The notes below the pieces were generated by a model. It had not been told where the DNA came from. It made no database searches and was given only the letters and a program-made list of their open reading frames with translations. This document shows, one piece after another, positions 37,424 through 49,001 of a stretch of 64,000 nucleotides of DNA. Source of the stretch: Apiospora phragmitis (taxonomy: Eukaryota > Ascomycota > Sordariomycetes > Amphisphaeriales > Apiosporaceae); the NCBI GenBank assembly GCA_038363925.1, contig JAQQWL010000006.1:4940501-5004500 (forward strand), read 5' to 3'. The translations under genes and the position numbers were made by a program. How positions within the stretch are numbered: position 1 is the stretch's first letter; the number at the start of each line of letters is the position of its first letter.

Positions 37424-40285
37424 ATGGCGTACAATGGCCATCCAAACGATTTTGAGGGCCACAACCTGCAGGACATCCCTGCCAACAGCTCGGTAAGTTC
37501 AAAAACAACGGTTGGACGTGGATTCGTGAAGCACGAAACTAACGGGAAGCTATTCTCCGATACAGTATCACATCCCTCCCCAGGAAGTAGATGATGATGA
37601 GACCCAGCGGCATCTGCTTGGGAGCAATGCCCCCTATCAATACGACCAAGACCGGCTAGGTGCTGGCACTCCCCCAGTCCGCCCGGTCTCAGCCTACAGT
37701 CTCACCGAGTCCTACGCCCCTGGAGCCACAACCACGCCGCAACCGCCGGTCTACAATACCGAGTACGCTGGACAGGGTGCCTTCCCCGGCGGGCAACAGC
37801 TCGAAGACACGGGCTACGGCTACGGCAGGCCTGCATCCACCGTGAACGGCGATGATGCTTGGGTACGCCGCCAGCAACCTGGTGGCAATGGCGGCGGCGG
37901 CGGAGGCGGTGGCCTTGGCCGATCCAAGACCAGAAGGGTCAAGCTTGTCCAAGGTTCCGTCCTGAGTATCGACTACCCCGTACCCAGTGCCATTCGCAAT
38001 GCCGTTCAGCCCAAATACCGGGACGTCGAGGGTGGTACCGGAGAATTCGTCAACATGCGATACACCGCCGCTACCTGCGATCCCAACGATTTCACTCTGA
38101 AGAACGGTTACGATTTGCGCCCGCGCATGTATAACAGACACACCGAGTTGCTGATTGCCGTGACCTACTACAATGAAGACAAGGTGCTGTTCGCGCGAAC
38201 GATGCACGGTGTCATGCAGAACATTCGCGACATTGTGAACCTGAAGAAGTCGACTTTCTGGAACAAGGGCGGTCCGGCTTGGCAGAAGATTGTCGTGTGT
38301 ATAGTTTTCGACGGTATCGACAAGGCCGACAAGGACACCCTCGATGTTTTGGCTACTATTGGTGCCTACCAAGATGGTGTGGTCAAGAAGGACGTCAACG
38401 GCAAGGAGACCGTCGCTCACGTCTTCGAGTATACCACCCAGCTGTCGGTCACGCCTAACCAGCAGCTTATCCGACCTGTGGACGAAAGCCCGCAGACACT
38501 GCCGCCGGTCCAGATGATTTTCTGCTTGAAGCAGAAGAACACCAAGAAGATCAACTCTCATCGTTGGCTGTTCAATGCCTTCGGCCGAATCCTGAACCCC
38601 GAAGTCTGCATTCTGCTCGATGCGGGTACCAAGCCCGGCAACAAGTCGCTGCTTGCGCTTTGGGAGGGTTTCTACAACGACAAGGATCTTGGTGGTGCTT
38701 GCGGTGAGATTCACGCTATGCTGGGTAAGGGCGGCAAGAAGCTGATGAACCCGCTCGTGGCCGTCCAAAACTTCGAGTACAAGATCTCCAACATTCTGGA
38801 CAAGCCCCTGGAAAGCTCCTTCGGATACGTTAGTGTGTTGCCCGGTGCTTTCTCGGCCTACCGATTCCGTGCCATCATGGGCCGACCGCTGGAGCAGTAC
38901 TTCCACGGTGACCACACCCTCTCCAAGATTCTTGGCAAGAAGGGTATTGATGGCATGAACATTTTCAAGAAGAACATGTTCTTGGCTGAGGATCGTATCC
39001 TCTGTTTCGAGCTGGTCGCCAAGGCTGGTTCCAAGTGGCATTTGACGTACATCAAGGCTGCCAAGGGTGAGACTGATGTGCCCGAAGGAGCCCCTGAATT
39101 CATCAGTCAGCGTCGACGATGGCTCAACGGTTCGTTCGCTGCCAGTTTGTACTCGCTGATGCATTTCGGTCGAATGTACAAGTCTGGTCACAACATCGTC
39201 CGCATGTTCTTCTTCCACGTCCAACTTCTCTACAACATTGCTCAAGTCGCCTTCACCTGGTTCAGTTTGGCTTCTTACTACCTGACCACCACTGTCATTA
39301 TGGATCTCGTCGGTACTCCTACTGCAGGAGGTCCTTCCAGTCAACTGCATCATGGTTGGCCATTCGGTGACCGCGCTACCCCTATTATCAACATGATCCT
39401 GCAGTACCTGTACCTGGCGTTCGTCATCATGCAATTCGTGCTGGCGCTGGGTAACCGTCCTAAGGGTTCTAAGTGGCAGTACATCTCGTCCTTCGCCCTC
39501 TTCGGTTTCATCCAGCTTTACATTCTCATCTTGTCCGGTTACCTTGTTGTCAACGCCTTCAGCAACTCGCAGGTCAACTTCGAGGATGATTTGAAACAGC
39601 TCTTGACTGGTCAGTCCCAGGTGGCCATTATCCTGCTCGCCTTGTTCGCCACCTTTGGTCTGTACTTTGTGGCCTCGTTCATGTACCTCGATCCTTGGCA
39701 CATGTTCCACTCGTTCCCTGCTTACATGGTGCTCATGTCTACCTACATCAACATTCTTATGGTGTACGCGTTCAACAACTGGCACGATGTTTCTTGGGGT
39801 ACCAAGGGTTCCGACAAAGCGGATTCGCTTCCGTCAGCTCAAGTGGTTAAAACGGACAAGGACGAAGCTGCCATTGAAGAAGTCGATAGACCCCAAGAGG
39901 ATATTGACAGCCAGTTCGAGGCTACTGTCAAGCGTGCCCTGGCGCCTTTCGTTGAGGTCGAAGAGGAGGAGGGCAGTGACATCGATGATTCCTACAAGGC
40001 TTTCAGAACCTCCCTGGTTCTGGCATGGCTATTCTCCAACGCGTTCCTTATTGTGGTCCTGACGAGCAACAGCTTCAACACCTTCGGTATCGGAGTAAGT
40101 AACAATGTATCCTGGGACCTGGTGAATCTGATGTTAACATTCTATAGGGTACTACAACCAAGCGAACAGCAGCATTCTTCCAGTTCCTGCTTATCTCCAC
40201 CGCCATTTTGGCCGTTGTGCGTTTCATTGGCTGTGTCTGGTTCTTGGGTAAGACCGGTCTCATGTGCTGCTTCTCCAGGCGGTAA
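37424..40285 (+). CDS. chs-1: chitin synthase, class III
   Basis: Plasma-membrane glycosyltransferase that polymerises UDP-GlcNAc into cell-wall chitin. Three exons: 37424-37492, 37566-40094, 40148-40285. Both introns are GT-AG (GTAAGT donors), giving 911 residues, normal for class III (the Neurospora chs-1 type). The start [13 protein letters not shown] and the disordered Gly/Pro-rich first ~140 residues fit that class. Catalytic motifs are present: DAGT (about 375), AEDR (498-500) and QRRRW followed by LNGS (538 on). Several membrane segments occupy the C-terminal third. The last exon ends in [16 protein letters not shown]. The preceding 53-bp intron has no in-frame stop, so a naive reading runs on to 40517 with an unrelated tail. 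All key residues are intact and the gene looks functional. Class assignment is by overall resemblance. Confidence 0.96.
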
Positions 40286-41313
40286 ACGAGACTGGGTGCC
40301 AAGAAGTGCACGGCGGACCCAGCAAGGTCTGCCCGCATCAACTTTGTATACAGGATTTCTTGTATTTGGGCCCGGCGTCAGCAATGATTCTCCGCAAAGG
40401 ACGGAGGGAAAAGAAGACGTTTGGAAGGGGGCATCCCCAACGACGATAACAACAAGTTATATAAAAAGGGCCCGGACTGGCTGGTCGAAACGATTATTGT
40501 TAATCATGGCGTTTTGATGTTCTCTTTTCTAGATACTGGTATAATGAGATAAAACCCAACATAGCTCTAGGCGTTGTATAATTCATGTTACTTGAGAGAT
40601 GACTTGATGGTTTCTACTTTTACTTGCTAGCACTGGATTTGTGAATAATTACCTACCTACGTTGGAGCAATATATATAAATAACTATCACATTGCCCGCT
40701 ATTCCATTCAATACTGCTATTATCGAGAATCGGGCCACATAAACGTACGACCTAGCAGATGGCTAAGTTGTCTTACCATTTGGGACTCAGATTTAATTTG
40801 GAAGTATCTGTTAGGGGTTTCTTTTTCCTTTGTGATAGGCACGGCGCCCTACAGTTTGGTGGCTTCAGGTTCCAACAGCTAGTTTAGGTTAAGTAAGCTC
40901 GACGAGGCTGTCCAGGCAGGAACCAACCGAGATTGAAGCATTGACGTTGCTAAGGTGAATGGCTATTTGATTTGTTATTACCTAAGGCTGAGCGCCCCTC
41001 CATTTGTGGTACCGCCTGGATGGCAAGGCTCTGCCTAGTCATTTTCTAGGTCAACTTTATCGGTCGGATTCCCCTCCACCCAACCCATCATCACTACCTT
41101 ACGTACTGCCGCACGCGATCATAGAAGCTTGCCTACACTCCGTGTCTTTTATCCCACGACCACCCGGCTCGGACGAAGGCTTCGGTTATTTTCGGCGACT
41201 TTTGTGCTCAGAGATTTGGATCCCAGATCTGGATCTCCCTCCTTCCTTTTCTTCCTGACGACATTACCGAGAGTTCGCGGCCCCCAAACGTAGTCACCGT
41301 TACAACCGCCATC
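40286..41313. other. intergenic region between chitin synthase and UBC12
   Basis: 3' region of the chitin synthase and promoter of UBC12. No further gene seen. Confidence 0.6.
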
Positions 41314-42011
41314 ATGTTGAAAATATGGTCCATGGTACGCTTCTCCCTTGGACATACTCGTCGGAAAAGTACTTGCAGAAACTGACACCAACTACAGAAA
41401 AAGGAGCAGCAAAAGAAGGACAACGATGAAGCTGCTGCCGGGGGCAAGAAGAAGAAGGTCACAGCCGCGCAACTGCGAGTCCAAAAAGGTATGATGCGAC
41501 GGAGCAAACCCAACAATCGACTGCACTCGGACTTGCGACAGGAACTAACATCGCACTCTCTCCAGATCTGAACGAGCTCTCACTAGGGTCGACTATGACC
41601 ACGGAATTTCCGGATCCCGACAACATTCTCGAGTTTATCCTGACCATCACGCCCGACGAGGGCCAGTATACCGGCGGCAAATTTACCTTCTCTTTCAACA
41701 TGAGCCCAAGCTACCCGCACGAGCCGCCCAAGGTACGCTGCCAGCAGAAGATTTACCACCCTAACATTGACCTGGAGGGCAAGGTCTGCCTGAATATTCT
41801 CCGGGAAGACTGGAAGCCTGTCCTGAATCTCAATGCTGTTATTGTCGGCCTGCAGTTCCTCTTCTTGGAACCTAACGCATCGGACCCGCTGAACAAGGAA
41901 GCCGCCGACGACCTGCGCCAGAGCCGCGACAACTTCCGACGAAACGTTAAGAACTCCATGGCTGGGGGCTCTATACGCGGAGTACAATACGACAGGGTGC
42001 TCCTTAAGTAG
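41314..42011 (+). CDS. UBC12: NEDD8-conjugating enzyme Ubc12 (E2)
   Basis: E2 enzyme that receives NEDD8/Rub1 from the Uba3-Ula1 E1 as a thioester and transfers it to cullins, activating SCF-type ubiquitin ligases. Exons 41314-41334, 41398-41488 and 41566-42011 join to 185 residues (human UBE2M has 183). The N-terminus MLKIWSMKKEQ followed by a Lys-rich stretch is the Ubc12-specific extension that docks on the E1. The UBC fold shows HPN at 102-104 and the catalytic Cys at 112 in KVCLNILREDW. The phase-0 first exon encodes only seven residues, which is why this gene is easily annotated too short from an internal Met at 41595. All introns are GT-AG. Intact. Confidence 0.97.
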
Positions 42012-43108
42012 AGCGAACCGGGCACTCCTCCGACGGAACAGACTCCTCTCCTTCCGCCGGACCCGAATACCCCCTCTCCGACGGAGCCAGCGACGCAATC
42101 TACTCTGTCTGGTAGACCATGGGACATATTATGCTGCGGATGGAGGCTGTGTTGATCCCAGACCTCTGTCGGGGCATACATTCCCGTACGAGGCGTTCCC
42201 TGTTTAGCGGCATTTGCACTTTCATTATTTTGGGAAGCTTGGGGGTTTGGAGTCGTGGGAGGCTCCTACAAGATTTGCTGCTTTTCCCGAGTTACTTGAT
42301 CCGGGCTGTTTCCAAGCATAGCATCAGGGCAGCACTATAGACACAGGATGGCAGAATATAAACACTAAGCGACACTTGACTTCCGCCGATGCAGCAGCAA
42401 TGTGAATGTAGTTAATCTGGATACTTTTCTATCAAGGACGAGATGTTACCTGGCTACTGGGAACGTCGTCATCCTATATCTCCTTCAGCCGATTCGGCGC
42501 ACGCGGGTGGATGAATAAATGGATCTTGGAATGCCAGCTCCGAATCCAGGCCTCCGAGAAAGAGTCACTCTCCTCCCACTACCTATTGAATGCAGCAGCC
42601 AGATAGACGGGAGATGCCTGGGCCCTCCGATAACCGTTCCCAAGAAGCAAGCATGTTGCAATACTTGTGGACAGGGGTCCAACAAGCAGATGTGAAGTGT
42701 GATAGAGTAGCCGACTGGGTTCTGGATGGAGACAATAGCGGTGACTTTGTCGCTATTGCCAGTGCATCCCAGCAATTCCAGCCTGCGCAGAGCCACCCCC
42801 GGCCAATTGGAATTGCCCCTATTGGCCCTTGCTGTACCCCAGGGAACTGAGGGAAGGCCACCAACCCCCACTTATTGCACCCAGCTGTCGCCGAAATCGC
42901 TGTCAAGTGCCCTGCTAGCCCGCGTCTCCAAAAAAATTGTAAGTTGCGAAAGCGCTGCAGCTCGACTGATTGACTCCTCGAACCTCCCAAATAATTAAAT
43001 CTCGTGGGAACCTGGAACTTGTCTTCTCTTTTTACCTTCCAATTCCTTATTCTTCTCGAGAAGCAAGAAACGAATCTCTCCTCTCAGTTCTTCTCTAACC
43101 CCTTCACA
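42012..43108. other. intergenic region and ILV5 promoter
   Basis: No gene seen. The last 100 bp form a pyrimidine-rich leader ending in CCTTCACAATGG, a good fungal start context. Confidence 0.6.
42971..42976 (+). promoter_or_regulatory. candidate CPC1/Gcn4 site upstream of ILV5
   Basis: TGACTC, the core of the general amino-acid control element, lies 133 bp before the ATG of a branched-chain amino-acid gene, a class known to be under Gcn4/CPC1 control. A six-base match can occur by chance; support is positional only. Confidence 0.4.
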
Positions 43109-44563
43109 ATGGCCTCCAGAAGCTTTACCAAGGCCTTGCGCTCGCCTGTGGCTCGCCAATTGGCCGCGCCCGCCATCCAGCGCCGCACTTTCGTGGCTGC
43201 CGCTGGTGCCGTCAGAGCTTCGTTCGTCAAGGCTCGCCCTGCTCTGGCCGGCCCTGCCCAGCAGACTCGTGGTGTCAAGACCATCGACTTTGCTGGCACC
43301 AAGGAGGAAGTCTACGGTAAGCTCCCCCGCAGTGTGGGCGAGAGATCAGCAAATTTGCCTCAGTTTTGGTGAGCTAACGAAAACGTCACATGCAGAGCGT
43401 GCCGACTGGCCCAAGGAGAAGCTCTTGGTAAGCTTACCCAATCCAATTGCCTTCTCAACGGCTTTCTAGAGCTTGTAGAGCTATTTGACATGACCAATGG
43501 CTGACCTTCGTCGCAGGAGTACTTCAAGGACGACACCCTTGCCCTCATCGGCTACGGTTCGCAGGGTCACGGCCAGGGTCTCAACCTTCGCGACAACGGT
43601 CTGAACGTTATCGTCGGTGTCCGAAAGAACGGACAGTCGTGGAAGGATGCTGTACAAGACGGTTGGGTTCCCGGCAAGAACCTGTTCGAGGTCGACGAGG
43701 CCATCACCAAGGGCTCCATCATCATGAACCTCCTCAGTGACGCCGCCCAGAGCGAGACCTGGCCCGCCATCAAGCCCCAGATTACCAAGGGCAAGACCCT
43801 CTACTTCTCCCACGGCTTTTCCCCCGTCTTCAAGAACGTCACCAACGTCGATGTCCCCAAGGACGTCGATGTCATCCTCGTCGCCCCCAAGGGCTCCGGC
43901 CGCACCGTCCGATCCCTCTTCCGTGAGGGCCGTGGTATCAACTCCTCCTTCGCCGTCTTCCAGGACGTCACTGGCAAGGCTGAGGAGAAGGCCATTGCCA
44001 TGGGTGTCGCTGTCGGCTCCGGCTACCTCTACAAGACCACCTTCGAGAAGGAGGTCTACTCTGACCTGTACGGTGAGCGTGGTTGCCTGATGGGTGGCAT
44101 CCACGGTATGTTCCTCGCCCAGTACGAGGTTCTCCGTGAGCGTGGCCACAGCCCCAGCGAGGCCTTCAACGAGACCGTCGAGGAGGCTACCCAGAGCTTG
44201 TATCCTCTCATCGGTGCCAACGGCATGGACTGGATGTACGAGGCCTGCTCCACCACCGCCCGCCGTGGTGCCATTGACTGGACTCCCCGCTTCAAGTCTG
44301 CCCTGAAGCCCGTCTTCAACCAGCTGTACGACGCTGTCCACGACGGAACCGAGACCAAGCGATCCCTCGAGTACAACAGCCAGAAGGACTACCGCCAGAA
44401 GTTCGAGGCCGAGATGGAGGAGATCCGCAACATGGAGATCTGGAAGGCTGGCAAGGCTGTCCGGTAAGACTTTACATTCCCCACCTCGTCTAACATCTAC
44501 TTCCAAGCACAACATGCTAACTTATAAATCTACAGATCTCTGCGCCCCGAGAACCAGAAATAA
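43109..44563 (+). CDS. ILV5: ketol-acid reductoisomerase, mitochondrial
   Basis: Second common step of isoleucine/valine synthesis: NADPH- and Mg-dependent rearrangement and reduction of acetolactate or acetohydroxybutyrate in the mitochondrial matrix (ilv-2 in Neurospora). Exons 43109-43316, 43396-43427, 43517-44463 and 44536-44563 give 404 residues. Residues 1 to ~57 are Arg/Ala/Ser-rich without acidic residues, a clear matrix-targeting presequence. The NADPH-binding GYGSQGHGQG is at 92-101, and the C-terminal catalytic knotted domain follows with GERG, MGGIHGMF and NETVEEATQ. The tiny 32-nt second exon and the nine-residue terminal exon (SLRPENQK after a split Arg codon) are needed for the conserved ends. 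Intact and GC-rich at third positions, as expected of a highly expressed gene. Confidence 0.97.
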
Positions 44564-45236
44564 ATGGGACTTGGCATTCACAAATGGAGACACGGCGGTA
44601 CTTAAAAAATGGGCTGAGATAATATCCCGGGGGAAGAAAGCTTTTGTACTTGTATTTAGGATTCCCAAAAGGAGCTTCTAGAGGATCTTCGGGTTATGGA
44701 TCCAAAAAAGATATCGCCGGCATTACGGCGTGGGAGTGTTTTCACAAAAAATAGCGATCTTTTTTTCTTTACTCAATTGCCATTGCGACTCAGTGAATTG
44801 TACGATTCGTGCGATTATCTCTCCGTTATCGGGCGATAAGCACTCTTACCACCCCCGTTCCTGTGATGACCGCAATCAATTACCAACATGGTCAACGTAC
44901 ATGGTGAAGCAATGCAGTCCTTATTATATGACTGTCAGCTCGCCACGATTGAACAACTGTTGAGGAGGGGGTATACTAAATCTATATTTCATCAAGACCA
45001 GGGTAGAGTCGGCTTAACAACTTCACCTAGGTGGCCGTATTCGTTAATACCTCGTCAATACGGTCAGTTCCTCGGTATCCTGACTGTACCTGTCCACATA
45101 CTAGCCTCTAACACCCTCCGCCAATAAACATACTCTCTGCTCAAAAGAGCGCCTGGTTTGAAAGTTTCGATTTCAAGGGCGAGAAAAGAAATAAAAGAAA
45201 GGGATACATTAGAAAAACAGAAAGAGACATAGAAAA
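44564..45236. other. intergenic region
   Basis: Terminator side of ILV5 and a purine-rich leader of the next gene. No gene seen. Confidence 0.6.
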
Positions 45237-46679
45237 ATGGCCGACCCCGCGACCTCGCCGCCCCTCACCCGGGACTCGGTCCAGGCGGCGCGCGAGCTCA
45301 TCGCGCCGTACGTGCACCACACGCCGACGCTCACTAACCGGACGCTGACGCAGCTGGCCTCGACGCCGCGGACACGCGAGGAGTTGCAGAAGGCCGGCGG
45401 CGGGTGGGAGCGGGTCGAGAACCCCGCGAATCCAAAGTTGCGGCTCTGGTTCAAGTGCGAGAATCTGCAGCGCGTGGGCGCGTTCAAGGCGCGCGGGGCG
45501 TTTCATGCGCTGGGCAGGTTGCTGGGGGAGGAGGGGTTTGAGAGGGGGAGGGGGGTGGTTACGCATTCTAGTGGTGAGTGAAGCGAGTGAGTGATATTTG
45601 TGTGTGAATCCTGCGGTGGGTAGCTAGCTGGCTAAGGATGGGATGGCTTTTCTGATTTCCAAGGAGAAGAAAGAAAAGGGGTGTGACCTAAGTGATGGTG
45701 TTTTCAACGAGAACGGAAGTGCTGAATCCCTTTTCTTTTCCACACACACAGGCAACCACGCCCAGGCGCTGGCGCTCGCGGCCCGCACCCACGACGTCCC
45801 GGCCTACATCGTCATGCCGGAGATCTCGACGCCGTCCAAGGTCGCGGCCACCAAGGGGTACGGCGCCACGGTCATCTTCAGCGGCTCCACATCCGTCGAG
45901 CGCGAGGCCGCGGCCGCCAAGGTCATCGCCGAGACGGGCGCCCGGCTCGTGCCGCCGTACGACCACCCGGACATCGTGCTGGGGCAGGGGACGTTGGGGC
46001 TGGAGATGCAGGAGGACGCGGCGCGGATGATGGCGGCCGCGGAGCAGGAGCAGCAGGGTCAGAGTCAGGGGCAGGATCAGGAGGGTGGTCGGTGCAGCTT
46101 TGCTGCTCCTGTGACTACGATGAAGACAGACGATGGTGCAGCAGCAGCCGGAAGTAGTAAGGGAGGCAAGAAGGGTAAGGTCGGCCTCGACGCCATCCTG
46201 GCCCCCTGCGGCGGCGGCGGCATGCTCTCGGGCGTCGCCCTCTCGTGCGAGGGCACGGGCATCCGCGTCTTCGGGTGCGAGCCGTCGTACCAAGGCGCCA
46301 ACGACGCGAAGCGGGGCTACGAGTCCGGGCAGCGGGTCGAGCGCGTGTCGTCGCTGACGGTGGCCGACGGGCTGCGGACGCCGCTCGGCCAAGTGCCGTG
46401 GCGTATCATCTACGAGCGGCGGCTGGTGAGCGGGTTCTACAGCGTCAGCGAGCGCGAGATCTGCGACGCGCTGCGGCTCGTGCTCGAGCGGTTCAAGATG
46501 GTCGTCGAGCCGAGCGCGGCGGTGCCGCTCGCGGTGGCGCTGTACAACGAGGACTTTCGGGGGTTGGTCGAGCGGGAGGCGGGGGCGGAGGGGTGGGATG
46601 TGGGGGTCGTGTTTAGTGGGGGAATGTTAGTCTGGAGGCGTTGGGGAAGTTGTTTGCGGATGCGGAGGAGGGCAAGTAG
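45237..46679 (+). CDS. PLP-dependent serine/threonine dehydratase or racemase-like enzyme, frameshifted near its end
   Basis: Fold-type II pyridoxal-phosphate enzyme, probably deaminating or racemising Ser/Thr in the cytosol. Exons 45237-45573 and 45752-46679. Lys84 in VGAFKARGA is the Schiff-base lysine, SSGNH at 111-115 the substrate loop, and CGGGGMLSG at about 265-273 the phosphate-binding glycine loop. An unusual Gln/Gly- and Lys-rich insertion occupies about 207-256. The C-terminal VVFSGG is followed in this sequence by a frame change: a run of five G at 46618-46622 would need six for the conserved [10 protein letters not shown] and the stop at 46679. As read, translation stays open in the wrong frame to 46740. 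With one extra G the spliced length is a multiple of three (421 residues). Exact substrate is not determinable. Serine racemase and threo-hydroxyaspartate ammonia-lyase are alternatives. Confidence 0.85.
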
Positions 46680-47257
46680 GGGAAGGGCGAGTAGGCCGGA
46701 TATTTCAGGGGTTGATGATAGACTTGGAATATTACTATGAGTGAGGTTGGCTGTCGGTTATACCGGCTTGCCTGTTATGTCCCAGAGCTGGATGTACTCG
46801 AGAAAGAAGGTGATGGACGTCCTCAAACCGCAAAAGCCAGGGTTTTCCACGGAGCTGAGATTGTAGCTTATCCCTTGAAAGAAAGACGTGGCTTGCTCTG
46901 AAATATCAATTCCAGGAATGGAGAGGATTACAAAGAACGGACAATAGGGATCCCCCATTGGACTTATGAAAAAGTGGCAGTCCTAGGATGGTTCTTCAGA
47001 GCATGGGTTTCGAAATCATACAAAGGATTTGCATTTATACATCGCGCCAACAGGTAATATGTACAGAATATCAGTCCTCATGTATATACATAGAATGAGT
47101 GAGGTTGCTGAATTCCAGTGCCGGACAGTGTCCAATCCCTGACCACCCTCCACCCCCCCCCCCTATTTCTCCCTTGAGGCCGCCATCACCTTCCAGCCAA
47201 TTAAAAAAAAGTGTTACTCAGAAGCAAATTAGGGAACAGCATCCTTGGACCCCAGGT
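46680..47257. other. intergenic region with poly-C tract
   Basis: Nothing coding seen. A run of 11 C lies at 47153-47163. Confidence 0.55.
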
Positions 47258-47697
47258 CTAATCCGACATGTCGTAGAAGTCGTCACACTTGACCATATTG
47301 CCGACGGGAAGGTTGCAGTTCTCATCGGCGCCACGCATATAGCAGTTTCCTACATACAGCCAATCGACGTTAGCAGATAGCTAGACAAGCATGTGCTACG
47401 TTTATCGATTCGCTTGAATATGCCACCAGGGGAAAGAAATCACTTACCATCGTCGCAGCGGCACGCAACGTCGCTCCTACAGTTGCGAAACAAGAAACGT
47501 CAGCGACAATCATCGTTGGTTTATATGCGCCTGTCTGGCATAGACGAGCATGAAAGGAATAAGACATACCCTCCGTTATCACAGGACTCGACATCCTGGG
47601 GGAAGATCTGCGGCCCAGTGGTTGTTTGGTTCTGGCTCTGAGCCATGGTCGTGACCACCGCCACGGCGAAGAGGGAGACGAGCGACGACAGATGCAT
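47258..47697 (-). CDS. small secreted cysteine-rich protein (six Cys)
   Basis: Three exons on the minus strand, 47697-47570, 47476-47448 and 47349-47258, with GTATGT and GTAAGT donors and TAG acceptors, join to 82 residues ending in a stop. Residues 1 to ~20 (MHLSSLVSLFAVAVVTTMAQ) form a typical signal peptide. The mature part is acidic and contains exactly six cysteines spaced C-x8-C-x1-C-x4-C-x8-C-x9-C, ending KCDDFYDMSD. Function is unknown to me. Size, secretion signal and even Cys number match the class of fungal small secreted proteins that includes effectors and antimicrobial peptides. The gene is inferred from splice-site logic. All three exons are needed to bring the cysteines into one frame, which is good support. 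Confidence 0.78.
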
Positions 47698-49001
47698 GTT
47701 GCTTTTAGGGGGAACTGGTACGGGGTTCGGATTGGATTCGACCAAGGAACAGCGATTAATGATTACTGTAATAGAAGATATATACAAATATCAGGAATAC
47801 TAGGATACGAGTTTTGAATTATATACAACGATAGATAAGAGTATGTAGACATATCTGGGGAAACGTTGACCATCGACGACCTCACTTATATACACCTACA
47901 CGAGCCCCAAGCCCGTAATCCCTTCGTATCATATTGCATGTGCAATTGGCTCAACACGATCAGGGAAAACAGATCAGATGAGATCAAACAGAATCATGCT
48001 ACATCACAGCCCCAAGTCCATGGTTGCGGAGTAAGCTCCCTACAAGGATCTCCTGTGTCATTACAAGAGCTACATTGTTGTTTCACGAGAAAAACATGGT
48101 AAGAAGATTGAGATGGATTTATTTCACGGTTTACCGCGTTACTTAAAAAGAAAAATACAATGCCTCCCGGATCCGCGAGGCTCGGGAAAATGTGAATGCC
48201 CCCCTTCGTTTCGTTTGACCTGATGTGTGAAACCGGCAACCTCTCCGAATAAACGATGAAGCCGAAACGCCTCGGTTTGAACCCGCCTCCGCCCCATGAA
48301 TAAGCGGAGGAGGCCGAGGCAAGTGTTAATTATATACCTACCTATACGCACCTCCGATGGTTGTCAACCAAGTGTAGTTTCGGCCATCGACGATACTGGT
48401 CTTCTCCCCCATCACTCAGATATGCCTCCAATGTTGCGGGGAATTCGGTTTCTCCCTTGGAGAACTCAGATAACAAAACCAACCCCAAAACCGCCAAGCA
48501 ATGACGCAAGAAGAGACGACTGCTCTGGTCGATGATTTATGGAATCGAACCTCGGTTTCGAGAGGCAGGTTCTCAAGCTGCCTGCTTGGTAGGCAAAGAA
48601 TATGCAGGTTGGTTGGGCGATGGCGTCCAAATATACCGAAGCAGATCAATCACCAAGGTATGCAAGCACTTTAGCTCGCATCGCGCTATCATCCCGGCTG
48701 GTTGACCCATGAGCCCGCATGGCAACCCGGATCCAACCCCAACCAACGAATTCCTCAGTGGCAGCAGGAAATATTGATCAAGCCTTGACCGTAGTAATCA
48801 TTCATGGCGAGCTAAATATATAAACATGAACTATCCAGGTACTTGCCCCAATGCACGCATACATCAACGCTGGCTGACAAACATACATGTACATACAACA
48901 CCGCCTTCCCTACTATACTAGACCCCATCCACCCAATTCAGTTCTTGTGTTATTTGAAACTTTTAATAATAATAAGAAACCGTCACACTGGATCCAACCG
49001 A
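47698..49001. other. intergenic region
   Basis: Promoter side of the cysteine-rich gene and 3' side of the DOMON-b561 gene. No gene seen. Confidence 0.55.

Noticed and set aside
37689..39785. 698-codon open frame on the minus strand opposite the chitin synthase
   Set aside because: It is the antisense shadow of a GC-biased coding region. Its translation is rich in Val/His/Leu/Glu repeats with no domain, while the + strand encodes a complete conserved enzyme.
43481..44515. 344-codon open frame on the minus strand opposite ILV5
   Set aside because: Same shadow effect from third-position C/G bias; the product is Gly/Val/Leu-rich and unlike any family.
48536..48640. Possible tRNA gene on the minus strand (GGTTCGATTCC box and a hairpin near 48560-48590)
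   Set aside because: The B-box match is good, but the T stem does not pair, the anticodon-like loop would have nine bases, and no D-arm/acceptor pairing was found.
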